Assembly (NCBI GenBank): GCA_021845905.1
Contig: JAJZVA010000009.1
Span: forward strand, 49,197-113,196
Origin: Pseudomonadota bacterium
GTDB lineage: Bacteria; Pseudomonadota; Alphaproteobacteria; Micavibrionales; UBA2020
DNA length: 64,000 nucleotides
Direction of reading: 5' to 3'
Positions 46,405 to 54,444 of the stretch are shown here, piece after piece; position 1 is the first letter of the stretch, and each line of letters opens with the position of its first letter. Under the pieces are notes generated by a model. That model saw only the letters and a list, made by a program, of their open reading frames with translations, was not told the origin of the DNA and did no database searches. A program made the translations under genes and the position numbers.

Positions 46405-46866
46405 ATGAACCCTGAAACACTTATAATTGAAAATGAAAACGCGCTGACGGACCTGGCCGCGCGCATTGCGCCGCTTTTGAAAAAAGGCGATGTTCTGACG
46501 TTGCATGGCGACCTCGGTGCGGGAAAAACGACTTTTGCACGCGCGCTGATCCGTGTTTTGGCGAGGAAAGACGATGAGGAAGTGCCCAGCCCGACCTTCA
46601 CTCTGGTGCAGGTGTATGATTTTGAAACGTTTTCCGTCTATCACTTCGACCTTTACCGTCTGGAAGAAAAAGAAAATGATATTCTGGAATTGGGGTGGGA
46701 TGACGCGCGACGCGAAGGCGTTTGTCTTGTCGAATGGCCTGAACGTCTTGGTACGCTTTTGCCGCGTGACAGGCTGGATATCATTATTAATTTTCATAAC
46801 AATAAAGAAGGCATGCGGGAAATCATTCTGCACCCCTACGGGGCCTGGGAAAATCGCCTGTCATAA
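46405..46866 (+). CDS. tsaE: tRNA t6A synthesis ATPase TsaE
   Basis: ATPase needed for N6-threonylcarbamoyl-adenosine in tRNA, working with TsaB and TsaD. 153 residues. Seen: Walker A GDLGAGKTT (35-43), then SPTFTLVQVYD and YHFDLYRLEE, and VEWPERLG. Start ATG 46405 gives the normal family N-terminus. Gene of the murU cluster; 45 bp before the nucleotidyltransferase. Confidence 0.95.
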   Translation: MNPETLIIENENALTDLAARIAPLLKKGDVLTLHGDLGAGKTTFARALIRVLARKDDEEVPSPTFTLVQVYDFETFSVYHFDLYRLEEKENDILELGWDDARREGVCLVEWPERLGTLLPRDRLDIIINFHNNKEGMREIILHPYGAWENRLS

Positions 46867-46911
46867 AGAAAATATTGTGATAAACAGAGCCAAGGAAAGG
46901 ATTCACCACCA

Positions 46912-47640
46912 ATGTCCGCTCACCCGAAGAAAGCTTTCGTCCTCGCCGCCGGTTTCGGCTCGCGGATGCGTCCGCTGACGGATAACTGCCCCAAACCTTT
47001 ATTGGTGGTGGACGGCAAGAGCATGCTCGACCGCGCGCTCGATGCGCTTGCCGAGGCGGGCGTCGAAGACGTCGTGGTCAATACGCATTACCTCGGCCAC
47101 ATGATCGCCGAACATTTGCAACACCGCCATCATCCGCGCATCACCATCAGCCCCGAGCCGGAATTGCTCGACACAGCGGGCGGCGTGAAAAAAAATCTGG
47201 CGTTTTTCGGCGATGAACCTTTCTATGTTCTCAACGCCGACGTTCTCTGGACAAACGGACAAGCGCCGACGCTCAACGTCATGGCTGAAAAATGGGATCC
47301 TGACAAAATGGACATCCTGCTCCTGTTGCATGACGTGGCGGACGTTCCGGATTACGCGGAGCACGGCGACTATTATCTCGCCGAAGGATCCGACAAGCCC
47401 GTCTTCGCCAAGAACACATCGCAAAAAGCCAACACGATTTTCGCGGGGCCGCGCATCGTGCATCCGCGTCTGTTCAAGGACACGCCGGACGGAAAATTCG
47501 GGTTTCTGGAACTTTTTCACAAGGCCGAGCGGGCAGGACGGCTTGCCGCCGTGCGGCATGATGGCGAATGGTATCATGTCGGCACGCCCGAGGCCTTCGC
47601 CGAAACAAACCTGATTTTTGCAAAGAAAAAAGCGGTTTAA
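46912..47640 (+). CDS. MurNAc-1-phosphate uridylyltransferase-like protein (MurU-like)
   Basis: Sugar-1-phosphate nucleotidyltransferase, 242 residues. Seen: LAAGFGSRMRPLTD (11-24), PKPLLVVDG, the metal-site VLNADVLW, and C-terminal WYHVGTPEAFAETN. In relatives MurU recycles MurNAc for peptidoglycan and lies after tsaE and the kinase amgK. Here no amgK is between the two, so the partner kinase must be elsewhere or the substrate differs. Convergent with gcrA. Confidence 0.88.
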   Translation: MSAHPKKAFVLAAGFGSRMRPLTDNCPKPLLVVDGKSMLDRALDALAEAGVEDVVVNTHYLGHMIAEHLQHRHHPRITISPEPELLDTAGGVKKNLAFFGDEPFYVLNADVLWTNGQAPTLNVMAEKWDPDKMDILLLLHDVADVPDYAEHGDYYLAEGSDKPVFAKNTSQKANTIFAGPRIVHPRLFKDTPDGKFGFLELFHKAERAGRLAAVRHDGEWYHVGTPEAFAETNLIFAKKKAV

Positions 47641-47641
47641 A

Positions 47642-48268
47642 TCAACTTACCTCGACGACTTCATCATCGTCGTCGTCATCCACGACATCGTCGACCGGCA
47701 CATCCTTGGCTTCCTTCTCTTCAGCTGCGGCAATGGCGCGCATGCGGCTCGAGGACTGGTAGGCCATGCCCGCATGGTCGGGGCAATAGGGCGTGCCCGG
47801 ACGGATGCCGCGCCCGCAAAACGTGAAATCGTCTTCGCGCGGATCGCCGATCGGCCAGCGGCACATGCGCTCGGTCAGATCGATCAGCGCCACCCCGCCG
47901 CCGGGCGGAATCTCTTCCTTCTCCATCTTGCGCGGCTCCACAGGCTCCGGACGGACAAGCGGATTGTTTTTCACACCCGAAACAATCACCGGCGCAGTTG
48001 CTTTTTTCGCGGAAGACTTGCTCTTTTTGGGCTCTTCTTTGGGCTTCGCTATTTTTTTGGATGCGTCTTTCTTTGCAACGGCTTTGGCAACGACAGCGCT
48101 CGTCTTCTTGATCGGCGACGGCCGGTTGGAAAGCCCCATGCGGTGCGCCTTGCCGATCACCGCATTGCGCGTGACTCCCTTACCGAGGGTCTTGGCGATA
48201 TCCGCCGCGCTTTTTCCCTCTTTCCACATTTTTTTCAAGAGAGCGATCCGTTCATCCGTCCAGCTCAT
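47642..48268 (-). CDS. gcrA: Cell-cycle regulator GcrA
   Basis: Sigma-70 cofactor that activates promoters with GAnTC sites methylated by CcrM (known from Caulobacter). 208 residues. Seen: N-terminal DNA-binding domain MSWTDERIALLKKMWKEGKS and GVTRNAVIGKAHRMGLSNRP, a Lys/Ala linker, and the sigma-binding C-terminal part CRWPIGDPREDDFTFCG and CPDHAGMAYQ. An Asp-rich tail (DDVVDDDDDDEVVEVS) is unusually acidic. Firm marker that the host is an alphaproteobacterium. Convergent with the MurU-like gene. Confidence 0.96.
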   Translation of the reverse strand: MSWTDERIALLKKMWKEGKSAADIAKTLGKGVTRNAVIGKAHRMGLSNRPSPIKKTSAVVAKAVAKKDASKKIAKPKEEPKKSKSSAKKATAPVIVSGVKNNPLVRPEPVEPRKMEKEEIPPGGGVALIDLTERMCRWPIGDPREDDFTFCGRGIRPGTPYCPDHAGMAYQSSSRMRAIAAAEEKEAKDVPVDDVVDDDDDDEVVEVS

Positions 48269-48427
48269 AGACCCATCCTTTGCAATTACATAATGACTTA
48301 TTCAGCCCTAAAAGCTGAATATAACACCGAATCGCTATAAATAAAGCTCTCTGTTTAAGCCGTGAAGATGGAAAATTTAGAGACGCCGCAAGGCTTAAAA
48401 CGCGCCACGGCCCGCATAACCCTAGAT

Positions 48428-48471
48428 GCGCGGCTCCAGCCGCGAAAGTTTAGGCGCGCGGCTCCAGCCGC
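48428..48471. repeat. Two copies of a 16-bp palindromic unit at a gene end
   Basis: The exact 16-mer GCGCGGCTCCAGCCGC occurs at 48428-48443 and 48456-48471, a 28-bp period. Each is a hairpin (GCGGCT-CC-AGCCGC). The second copy encodes the last residues (RLEPR) of the 48450-49556 gene on the minus strand; the first lies just beyond its stop. Confidence 0.7.
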
Positions 48472-49556
48472 ACAAGGCGCGTCGCCAGCTTGTTTTTATC
48501 CCGGCCCAGATAGTTGATGAGTTTACGCGTGGTATCGCCGGACATGTCCGCATAGTACATGTAATCCGGATCGTTTGGCGTTTCCGTGCATGTCCAGTAC
48601 ATCTGGGACGTCGCGGAGTTCCCCACCTTCTCGAACGTTCCGGCAAGGTCTCCGCCGTCGAATTCGCCGATATCGCTCACAAGAACAAGAATGCCGCGGC
48701 GGCTAACCTCACCCTTGTCATCCAGAAAAGCCATCATCTCGATAGGCGGAATAACCCATTCGCCTTTGTAGGAATCTTTTCGCAAGGCCTTGATCAAAGC
48801 ATCCTGATTTGCGAAATCTCCGCCATCGTGACCGTGCCAGTTTTTCATCTTTGCGACATGCGTGGTAGCCTGATTAAACGTCAGCATCAGCTTTTGTCCT
48901 TTATCATCCGTCAGGTCTTCCGGCGCTGCGAAAACGTTGAAAATCTTCCCAAGACTACTGCCGTTTTTCCCCGTCGGCTCCCATGTACCGATAAAAACGC
49001 CCTTGTCTTCAAACGTCCGCCCGATCTGCAATTTCGCCGGGGCAGGCGGATTTTGAGGCGGTTGCGGCTGAGGCATGGTTTGCTGCGGCAGAGGCGCGCT
49101 TTGCTCTTCCGCAACAGGCGCGGGCATTGCAGGTGAAGGCGAGGGATCTTTCCGTTCAGGGCCGGAATCCCGCTGCATCTCTTCCATCTGCATCATCTCA
49201 TTGACGTACTGCATCAACGCATCGCCGGACTTTCCTTTTCTGATGGCTTCCTTGACCAATTCACGGCGGCGCTTTTCCGGGTCAACCTGCTCCGCTGCAG
49301 GCTGCTGGGTAGCGGGCTGTTGTGGCGCCGGCTCTTCTTCCGGGTGCCGAGCCGCAGGCACAGCAGACGTGGCAGGTGGCTGCGCTACACTGTCGTTCGC
49401 GATTCCGTCGGTGACTTTTTTGCCGTTCACGTAGACGCTACCGTCGGCGCGCAGTTCCACTGTCGCAGCGCCCTTGCGTATAACGACATCAGCGCCCTGC
49501 TCTAAGGTAATTTGCGTCGGCTTGCCGACTCCATCCATGGATTTCAGCCTTTTCAA
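48450..49556 (-). CDS. Hypothetical protein with DUF1566-like C-terminal part
   Basis: 368 residues. N-terminal ~60 residues hold a short beta-rich segment (LEQGADVVIRKGAATVELRA, VYVNGKKV), then a Pro/Gln/Glu-rich disordered region (about 65-165), then a domain with FNQATTHVAKMKNWHG, DFANQDALIKALR, WVIPPIEMMAFLDD and SQMYWTCTETPND, reminiscent of the DUF1566/Lcl fold (variable-surface scaffold) by its Trp/Cys/Glu spacing. The match is by eye and tentative. No signal or membrane segment. Upstream is AT-rich; the end is palindromic (see repeat). Related to nothing else here. Confidence 0.65.
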   Translation of the reverse strand: MKRLKSMDGVGKPTQITLEQGADVVIRKGAATVELRADGSVYVNGKKVTDGIANDSVAQPPATSAVPAARHPEEEPAPQQPATQQPAAEQVDPEKRRRELVKEAIRKGKSGDALMQYVNEMMQMEEMQRDSGPERKDPSPSPAMPAPVAEEQSAPLPQQTMPQPQPPQNPPAPAKLQIGRTFEDKGVFIGTWEPTGKNGSSLGKIFNVFAAPEDLTDDKGQKLMLTFNQATTHVAKMKNWHGHDGGDFANQDALIKALRKDSYKGEWVIPPIEMMAFLDDKGEVSRRGILVLVSDIGEFDGGDLAGTFEKVGNSATSQMYWTCTETPNDPDYMYYADMSGDTTRKLINYLGRDKNKLATRLVRLEPRA

Positions 49557-49674
49557 ATAATGAACTTGGTAATGCGGTAAATTCTATATTTATACTTATG
49601 TATAGTCAATAAAAATGCAGAATATACGAAAATTATTTATAAGCATTTGATATTATTAAATAATAAGAAGAAAA

Positions 49675-50682
49675 TTATTCCTCATCCTTTTTCCATCTCT
49701 TGGCCGCACGTTGTGACTGCCACCATTGATAATCATGAAAAAGCGACAGCCCGATCCAGATCGGCGCCCAAAGACCGCCGGTCGCAATCGTCAGATTCAT
49801 GTGTTTTTTATAATCGAACGGAGGCTTCTTCGGCTTTTTCTTTTTGGTCTCTTCATCAAGTATCTGCTGGATTTTTCTTTTCACTTCTTCTTTTTCTGTC
49901 ACGGGAACATCCGCTTGCACTCTCTGCTGCTGGCTTGTCTGGCGAAGAGATGTTTCCGCCGCGGCCGCTTGCTCCGGGAAATGACGGATCAGAAAATCAG
50001 CGCCTTTGCCGATAAGATCCACTGCCTGCTCTTGCGTCCACCCGCCGTGCGTACAGCCTTCGCAATTTTCAACAACATGAGGTGGTTGCACCTTCTCAGC
50101 AATGATGCGTCGCGCTTTTTCAACGGCATATTCATCAGCCGTGCATTGCAGGATGCAGACAGGCGCTTTCAGTGCAGCCAGCTTGTCCATTACCCGCGCC
50201 GTGTAGGCTTCTTGCCAGAAACGCGCCTGCACCGCCTGACCTTTTTCATCAACAGGGCTTTCGGGCGGCGCAGGGAAGTCTTCCAGTTGCAGGCGCGGCG
50301 CGAGGGCGACCACGGCGCAAACGCCTTGGCTTTCCGCTGCCGCCGCGACGGCGGCCGCCGCACCAACACCGTGCCCGAAAAGCGCGACGGCATGTCCTTG
50401 CGCTTGATAATCGGCGACGATGGCGCAAATCGTCCTGACCCAGTCATAAAAGCCGGACTGGAAAAAATCTCCGCCGGAATTGCCACTGCCATATTGATCG
50501 AACCTTAGAGAAGATATGCCCTTACCGGCAAAAACCTCCGCAGCCGTTGAAAAAAAACGTCCATCGCCCGCGCTTGCGTCACCGAGGTCGTGGCAAAAAA
50601 TGACGGTTTTGCGCATGCCCGCATCCTGCAGGACACAGGCGATGTCATGACCGTTATAAGTTTTGCCGTGTATCTTTTTCAC
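49675..50682 (-). CDS. Alpha/beta hydrolase-like protein, nucleophile replaced
   Basis: 335 residues. An alpha/beta-hydrolase fold (about 1-230): oxyanion region VIFCHDLGD, nucleophile elbow GHGVG (103-107) with Gly105 (codon GGT at 50368-50370) where the active Ser should be, acid Asp183 in QCTADEYAVE, base His212 in GCTHGGW. So two triad members are kept and the nucleophile is lost. The remainder is a charged coiled coil with Lys/Pro-rich stretch and a possible membrane-adjacent Trp-rich segment (GLWAPIWIGLSLFHDYQWW). Downstream, 14 bp away, is era. Activity is unlikely unless another residue serves. Confidence 0.75.
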   Translation of the reverse strand: MKKIHGKTYNGHDIACVLQDAGMRKTVIFCHDLGDASAGDGRFFSTAAEVFAGKGISSLRFDQYGSGNSGGDFFQSGFYDWVRTICAIVADYQAQGHAVALFGHGVGAAAAVAAAAESQGVCAVVALAPRLQLEDFPAPPESPVDEKGQAVQARFWQEAYTARVMDKLAALKAPVCILQCTADEYAVEKARRIIAEKVQPPHVVENCEGCTHGGWTQEQAVDLIGKGADFLIRHFPEQAAAAETSLRQTSQQQRVQADVPVTEKEEVKRKIQQILDEETKKKKPKKPPFDYKKHMNLTIATGGLWAPIWIGLSLFHDYQWWQSQRAAKRWKKDEE

Positions 50683-50696
50683 CGCTGAAACCTCCT

Positions 50697-51602
50697 TCAG
50701 GCGCCGAAATCAAGCCCCCATGCGCCATACCGTTCCGGATCATCGATCCAGTTCTCGCGCACCTTGACAAACAGGCTCAAGTGCACGCGCCGTTCCAGAA
50801 TTTCCTCCAGCTCCCTGCGCGACGACGCGCCGATCTTCTTGATTTGCGCGCCGCCCTTGCCGAGGATGATGGCTTTTTGCGTGTCGCGCATCACATAGAT
50901 GACTTGACCGATCTTCACGCTGCCGTTGTCGAATTCCTCCCACGTTTCCGTCTCGACGGTGGAGGCATAAGGCAGTTCTTCCTTGAGCTGGAGGAATATT
51001 TTCTCGCGCGTGATCTCGGCGGCGAGAAGCCTGAGCGGCATGTCGGAAATCTGGTCTTCAGAGAACATCCAGGGACCTGCGGGCATGCGCGCGGCAATAT
51101 CCTTCAATAGCGCATCGACGCCGTCGCCCGTCGCCGCGGAAATCATGTAGATGTCGGTGAAGACATCCGTCGCCTGCATCTCTGCCGCGAGGGCAAGCAG
51201 TTTTTCCTTTGCGACGAGATCGATCTTGTTCAGCGCCAGCAAGGTCTTGCGTTTCTGCTTTTTCAATTTTTCTATAATGGCGCGGCTTTCGGAATTGATC
51301 TTCCCGCGCGCGACATCGATGATCAGGAGAATGACTTCCGCGTCATCCGCGCCCGCCCATGCGGCCGAGACCATCGCGCGGTCAAGCCGTTTCTTCGGCG
51401 TGAAAATGCCCGGCGTATCGACGAAGACGATCTGCGTTTGGCTTTTATTGACAATCCCCATCACGCGGGTGCGCGTCGTCTGCACCTTGGGGCTGACGAT
51501 CGAGACCTTCGCGCCGACAAGACGGTTGATCAACGTCGATTTGCCCGCGTTCGGCGCGCCGATGATGCCGACGAAGCCGCAATGTTTTTCTTCCCCGCTC
51601 AT
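50697..51602 (-). CDS. era: GTPase Era
   Basis: Essential 30S-assembly GTPase binding 16S rRNA. 301 residues. Seen: G1 GAPNAGKST (16-24), G3 VDTPGIFTPKK, G4 NKID, and a C-terminal KH domain (VIYVMRDTQKAIILGKGGAQIKK). Its ATG overlaps the rnc stop by 4 bp, as in the classical rnc-era pair. Complete. Confidence 0.97.
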   Translation of the reverse strand: MSGEEKHCGFVGIIGAPNAGKSTLINRLVGAKVSIVSPKVQTTRTRVMGIVNKSQTQIVFVDTPGIFTPKKRLDRAMVSAAWAGADDAEVILLIIDVARGKINSESRAIIEKLKKQKRKTLLALNKIDLVAKEKLLALAAEMQATDVFTDIYMISAATGDGVDALLKDIAARMPAGPWMFSEDQISDMPLRLLAAEITREKIFLQLKEELPYASTVETETWEEFDNGSVKIGQVIYVMRDTQKAIILGKGGAQIKKIGASSRRELEEILERRVHLSLFVKVRENWIDDPERYGAWGLDFGA

Positions 51603-52348
51603 GTTTCCACCGCACCGACCCTGCGGAGCATCTTCAGGGCGGCCTGCTTTTCCGCGGCGCGTTTGCTTGTGGCGACGGCCGCCGCCTTGCCATGCCCCTT
51701 GACGCTGACTTCTATCTCGAATTGTGGCGCGTGCGCCGTGCCGGACTTCCCGACGGTTTTATATTCCGGCAAGGGAAGCGCGCGCGCCTGGGCCCATTCC
51801 TGCAACTGCGACTTGGCGTCTTCCGGCGGCTGCGCCTGCCCTTGCAAAGCCGCGCCCCAGAACTTCATCACGAAATTCCGCGCCGCGCCGAACCCGCCGT
51901 CGAGATAGATCGCGCCGATCAGCGCTTCGACCGCATCGGCGAGAATTTTGTCCTTTTTCTGCCCGCCTGATTTCATTTCGCCCGCCGACAGCTTTAAATG
52001 CGTCGCAAGATCGATTTCACGCGCGACCCTGACCAGCGCCTGCTGTTGCACGAGGCTCGTGTGCCGTTTGGCGAGACTGCCTTCGGGTTCATCGGGAAAA
52101 GCGGCGATCAGCAAATCCGCCACGGCAAGTCCCAGCACGCGGTCGCCGAGGAACTCGAGGCGTTCGTTGTTGTCTCTGGCATTGCCGTCCGCGCCTGCGG
52201 GCGGCGGTTTGCGTGCGGTTTTTTTCTGCGCGCTCGCATGGGTCAGCGCCGTCTCCAGCAAGGCGGCGTTGGAAAAATCATAACCCGTTTTTCCGCCCAG
52301 CGCGCCCGGCATGTCAGATTTTATTGACGTTTTTGAAGATACGTCCAT
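51599..52348 (-). CDS. rnc: Ribonuclease III
   Basis: Double-stranded RNA endonuclease for rRNA and mRNA processing. 249 residues from the chosen start. Seen: signature NNERLEFLGDRVLGL, second motif KDKILADAVEALIGAIYLDGG, and a dsRNA-binding domain (SQLQEWAQ ... GHGKAAAVATSKRAAEKQAAL). Start taken at ATG 52348, preceded by GGAGG and overlapping lepB by 35 bp; ATG 52312, one base after the lepB stop, would give 237 residues but has a poor ribosome site. Confidence 0.95.
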   Translation of the reverse strand: MDVSSKTSIKSDMPGALGGKTGYDFSNAALLETALTHASAQKKTARKPPPAGADGNARDNNERLEFLGDRVLGLAVADLLIAAFPDEPEGSLAKRHTSLVQQQALVRVAREIDLATHLKLSAGEMKSGGQKKDKILADAVEALIGAIYLDGGFGAARNFVMKFWGAALQGQAQPPEDAKSQLQEWAQARALPLPEYKTVGKSGTAHAPQFEIEVSVKGHGKAAAVATSKRAAEKQAALKMLRRVGAVET

Positions 52349-53186
52349 ACCGCACGGCCTCCGGCCACGCAACCAGCTTGCAGGCGAACGATCGCACAAG
52401 GGCAAAACTTCCCGTGCGGTCGCATTTGTCGCCGATCCCTCTTGTCGAGAAGAAGACGAACTCGGCCTTGCCGATCAGGTTTTCCGCCGGAACGAAACCG
52501 ACATGATTCATGGCGCGGCTGTCGAGCGAGCGGTCGCGGTTGTCGCCCATCATGAAGTAGTCGCCCTGCGGCACTTTATAAAGCGGCGTGTTGTCGTAGT
52601 AGGAATGGTCGGATATCTCGTAGATATAATGCTGCACGCCGTTCGGCAACGTCTCGATATAGCGCTTGTAGATCTGGGAACTGCCGTCATCGGTCTTGTA
52701 TTCGTCATCGACGAAGCGGCGCTGCACCATCTTGCCGTTGATGTAAAGGCGGCCGTCCTTCATCTGCACAGTGTCGCCCGGCAAACCGATCACGCGCTTG
52801 ATGTAATCGATGCCAACTTCCTTGGGCTGGCGGAAGACGACGATATCGCCGCGTTTCGGCTCCGAACCCCAAATGCGTCCTTTGAAATCTATGATGCCGA
52901 AGGGAAAAGAATATTTGCTGTAGCCGTATGCATACTTCTCGACGAACAGATAATCTCCGATCTGCAAGGTCGGCAAAAGAGACCCTGACGGAATGTTGAA
53001 CGGCTCGAACAGGAAGGAGCGGATGACGAGCGCGATCAGCGCCGCCACCAGCATGGCCTTGAAAAGCTCGTAAATATCGTCGTTCTGCTTTTCGGCGGGA
53101 GCGGCGCGTGCAGGATCTTCGTTCTTTTGTTCTAAAGCGGCCTGTTCCATGTTTTTCCTTTTCTCTTTGCTGTCTTCATCCATCAT
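52314..53186 (-). CDS. lepB: Signal peptidase I
   Basis: Membrane-bound Ser/Lys protease that removes secretory signal peptides. 290 residues. Seen: one N-terminal membrane helix (FKAMLVAALIALVIRSFLF), catalytic Ser69 in IPSGSLLPTL (Leu where many have Met), Lys in YIKRVIGLPGD, and MMGDNRDRSLDSR. The N-terminus before the helix is charged and Gln/Glu-rich. Overlaps acpS by 4 bp upstream; the order acpS-lepB-rnc-era is standard. Confidence 0.97.
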   Translation of the reverse strand: MMDEDSKEKRKNMEQAALEQKNEDPARAAPAEKQNDDIYELFKAMLVAALIALVIRSFLFEPFNIPSGSLLPTLQIGDYLFVEKYAYGYSKYSFPFGIIDFKGRIWGSEPKRGDIVVFRQPKEVGIDYIKRVIGLPGDTVQMKDGRLYINGKMVQRRFVDDEYKTDDGSSQIYKRYIETLPNGVQHYIYEISDHSYYDNTPLYKVPQGDYFMMGDNRDRSLDSRAMNHVGFVPAENLIGKAEFVFFSTRGIGDKCDRTGSFALVRSFACKLVAWPEAVRYGRIFKNVNKI

Positions 53187-53617
53187 GCGACCTCGGCCGA
53201 AATCACCACAAACGCAAGCGCCATTCCCGCGCCGGTTTTTTCTCCCGGCATTTCGTCCGTCAGGCTGACGTCTAAACGGGCAGTCATGCCTTTCGGCGTC
53301 ATGGCGGTCAGACGGTCTTTCGCGCCGCCGGAGAGCACCAGCTGCGGCTGGCCATCCGGGTTGCTGGAGACAGCGATGTCTTTTAAATATATATCATTCC
53401 TGATGCCAAGCCCCAATGCCTTGGCGCAAGCTTCCTTGGCCGCCCATCTTTTCGCATAACCCGCGGCCCGCAAATGCGGCGCGCCTTGCGCGCTCTTTTC
53501 AACCTTTGCCGACTCGTCGCTTCCAAAACAACGGGCGATAAACCGCGCGCCATACTTTTGCAACGTATCATCTATGCGAGAGATGCTGGTCAGATCTGTG
53601 CCAATTCCGAGAATCAT
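53183..53617 (-). CDS. acpS: Holo-[acyl-carrier-protein] synthase
   Basis: Transfers the 4'-phosphopantetheine arm of CoA to ACP. 144 residues. Seen: GIGTDLTSISRI and KRWAAKEACAKALGLG, the two magnesium/CoA motifs, and C-terminal ALAFVVIS. Start ATG 53617 matches the family N-terminus MILGIGTDL; the frame start at 53653 is longer. Slightly longer than E. coli AcpS. pdxJ, usually its upstream neighbour, is replaced by the DUF2062 gene 62 bp away. Confidence 0.93.
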   Translation of the reverse strand: MILGIGTDLTSISRIDDTLQKYGARFIARCFGSDESAKVEKSAQGAPHLRAAGYAKRWAAKEACAKALGLGIRNDIYLKDIAVSSNPDGQPQLVLSGGAKDRLTAMTPKGMTARLDVSLTDEMPGEKTGAGMALAFVVISAEVA

Positions 53618-53679
53618 GACTTGACCATAGCCCTGAGGCCGCATCAGCCTCAATATCTGTTTTTAATATTATGGATAAT

Positions 53680-54258
53680 TTAATCGGCTTTTTTGCTTCC
53701 GGACACGGCGCGGTTGCGATGCTGGATGCGCGCCTTGCGTCTGTCCTTGCTCCTTTTGACAATACCGGAAACCACATAATAAGTGCCGCTCCACACGATA
53801 ACGACAAGAGGAATGCACCCGAGCAGCATAGGCACCAGCAAACCCATCGGGTTGTGCAGGAGATCGGAAAAAGTGAATTGCCGGTGCATGAGCTCTCCGG
53901 TTGCCGCGCGGGTCAGGTGATGCCCCATGATCGCCTGCCCGATCTTGTAGCTCCCGATCCAGATGAAAGGATACGTCCATGGATTGCCCGACAGAAGTGC
54001 GCCGAGCGCCATCGCCACCAGAGAGCCTCCGAGCGCCCAGCTGATCAGTCCGCCCAGTATCAAGTGAAAGCCGACGAACGGCGTGAAGGAAATCGCCATG
54101 CCGGTCGCAAAGCCCGCGGCGATATAATAAGGCGTGCCCGGCAGACGGGCGATGCGGTGCTTGTAATAAAGCCCGACGCGGCGAAAGCTCATCGACGGCC
54201 ACATGGCCTGCCGGAGGTGATGCCACCAGTTGCGTTTTTTGCGGGATGTGAAAAGCAT
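53680..54258 (-). CDS. DUF2062 membrane protein
   Basis: 192 residues with three or four hydrophobic segments (YYIAAGFATGMAISFTPFVG, LILGGLISWALGGSLVAMALG, LVPMLLGCIPLVVIVWSG) and the family motif GNPWTYPFIW. Function unknown; the family is widespread in proteobacteria. The start is ATG 54258; its ribosome site lies in a 47-bp repeat shared with the rsh 3' end, so translation may once have been coupled to rsh. Confidence 0.88.
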   Translation of the reverse strand: MLFTSRKKRNWWHHLRQAMWPSMSFRRVGLYYKHRIARLPGTPYYIAAGFATGMAISFTPFVGFHLILGGLISWALGGSLVAMALGALLSGNPWTYPFIWIGSYKIGQAIMGHHLTRAATGELMHRQFTFSDLLHNPMGLLVPMLLGCIPLVVIVWSGTYYVVSGIVKRSKDRRKARIQHRNRAVSGSKKAD

Positions 54259-54260
54259 CT

Positions 54261-54444
54261 CTATCTGCTCCTCGCGCGATTAACCGCCGTGATCTCGGGC
54301 GTGGCCCACCGCAGCTTCGCTGCTTTAATTTTTTTTAGCTTCGCTGCTTTAATTTTTTGCAGCGGCGCTGCTGAAATTTTGATTTGAATGCGGGCCACTA
54401 CCTGCTCCTCGCGCGATTAACCGCCGTGATCTCGGGCGTGGCCC
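54261..54444. repeat. 47-bp direct repeat: duplicated rsh 3' end
   Basis: 54261-54307 and 54398-54444 match over 47 bp with one mismatch (synonymous). The right copy is the last 15 codons of rsh plus its stop; the left copy lies against the DUF2062 start. Also, GCGGGCCAC (54390-54398) and GTGGCCCGC (54438-54446) form an inverted repeat flanking the right copy. A 90-bp spacer separates the copies. Confidence 0.85.
54313..54384. repeat. 24-bp tandem repeat, three copies
   Basis: Within the spacer between the two 47-bp copies: units at 54313-54336, 54337-54360 (almost identical) and 54361-54384 (diverged), each AGC-ttC-GCTGCT followed by a T-run. Each unit can form a short GCAGC/GCTGC hairpin with T-run on the plus strand. 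Confidence 0.8.

Noticed and set aside
48450..49556. Palindromic repeats as a CRISPR array
   Set aside because: Only two copies, 28-bp period, no spacer diversity and no cas genes in the window.
54313..54384. Tandem units as a rho-independent terminator of rsh
   Set aside because: The T-runs are on the plus strand, antisense to rsh and DUF2062, and the stems are only about 5 bp.
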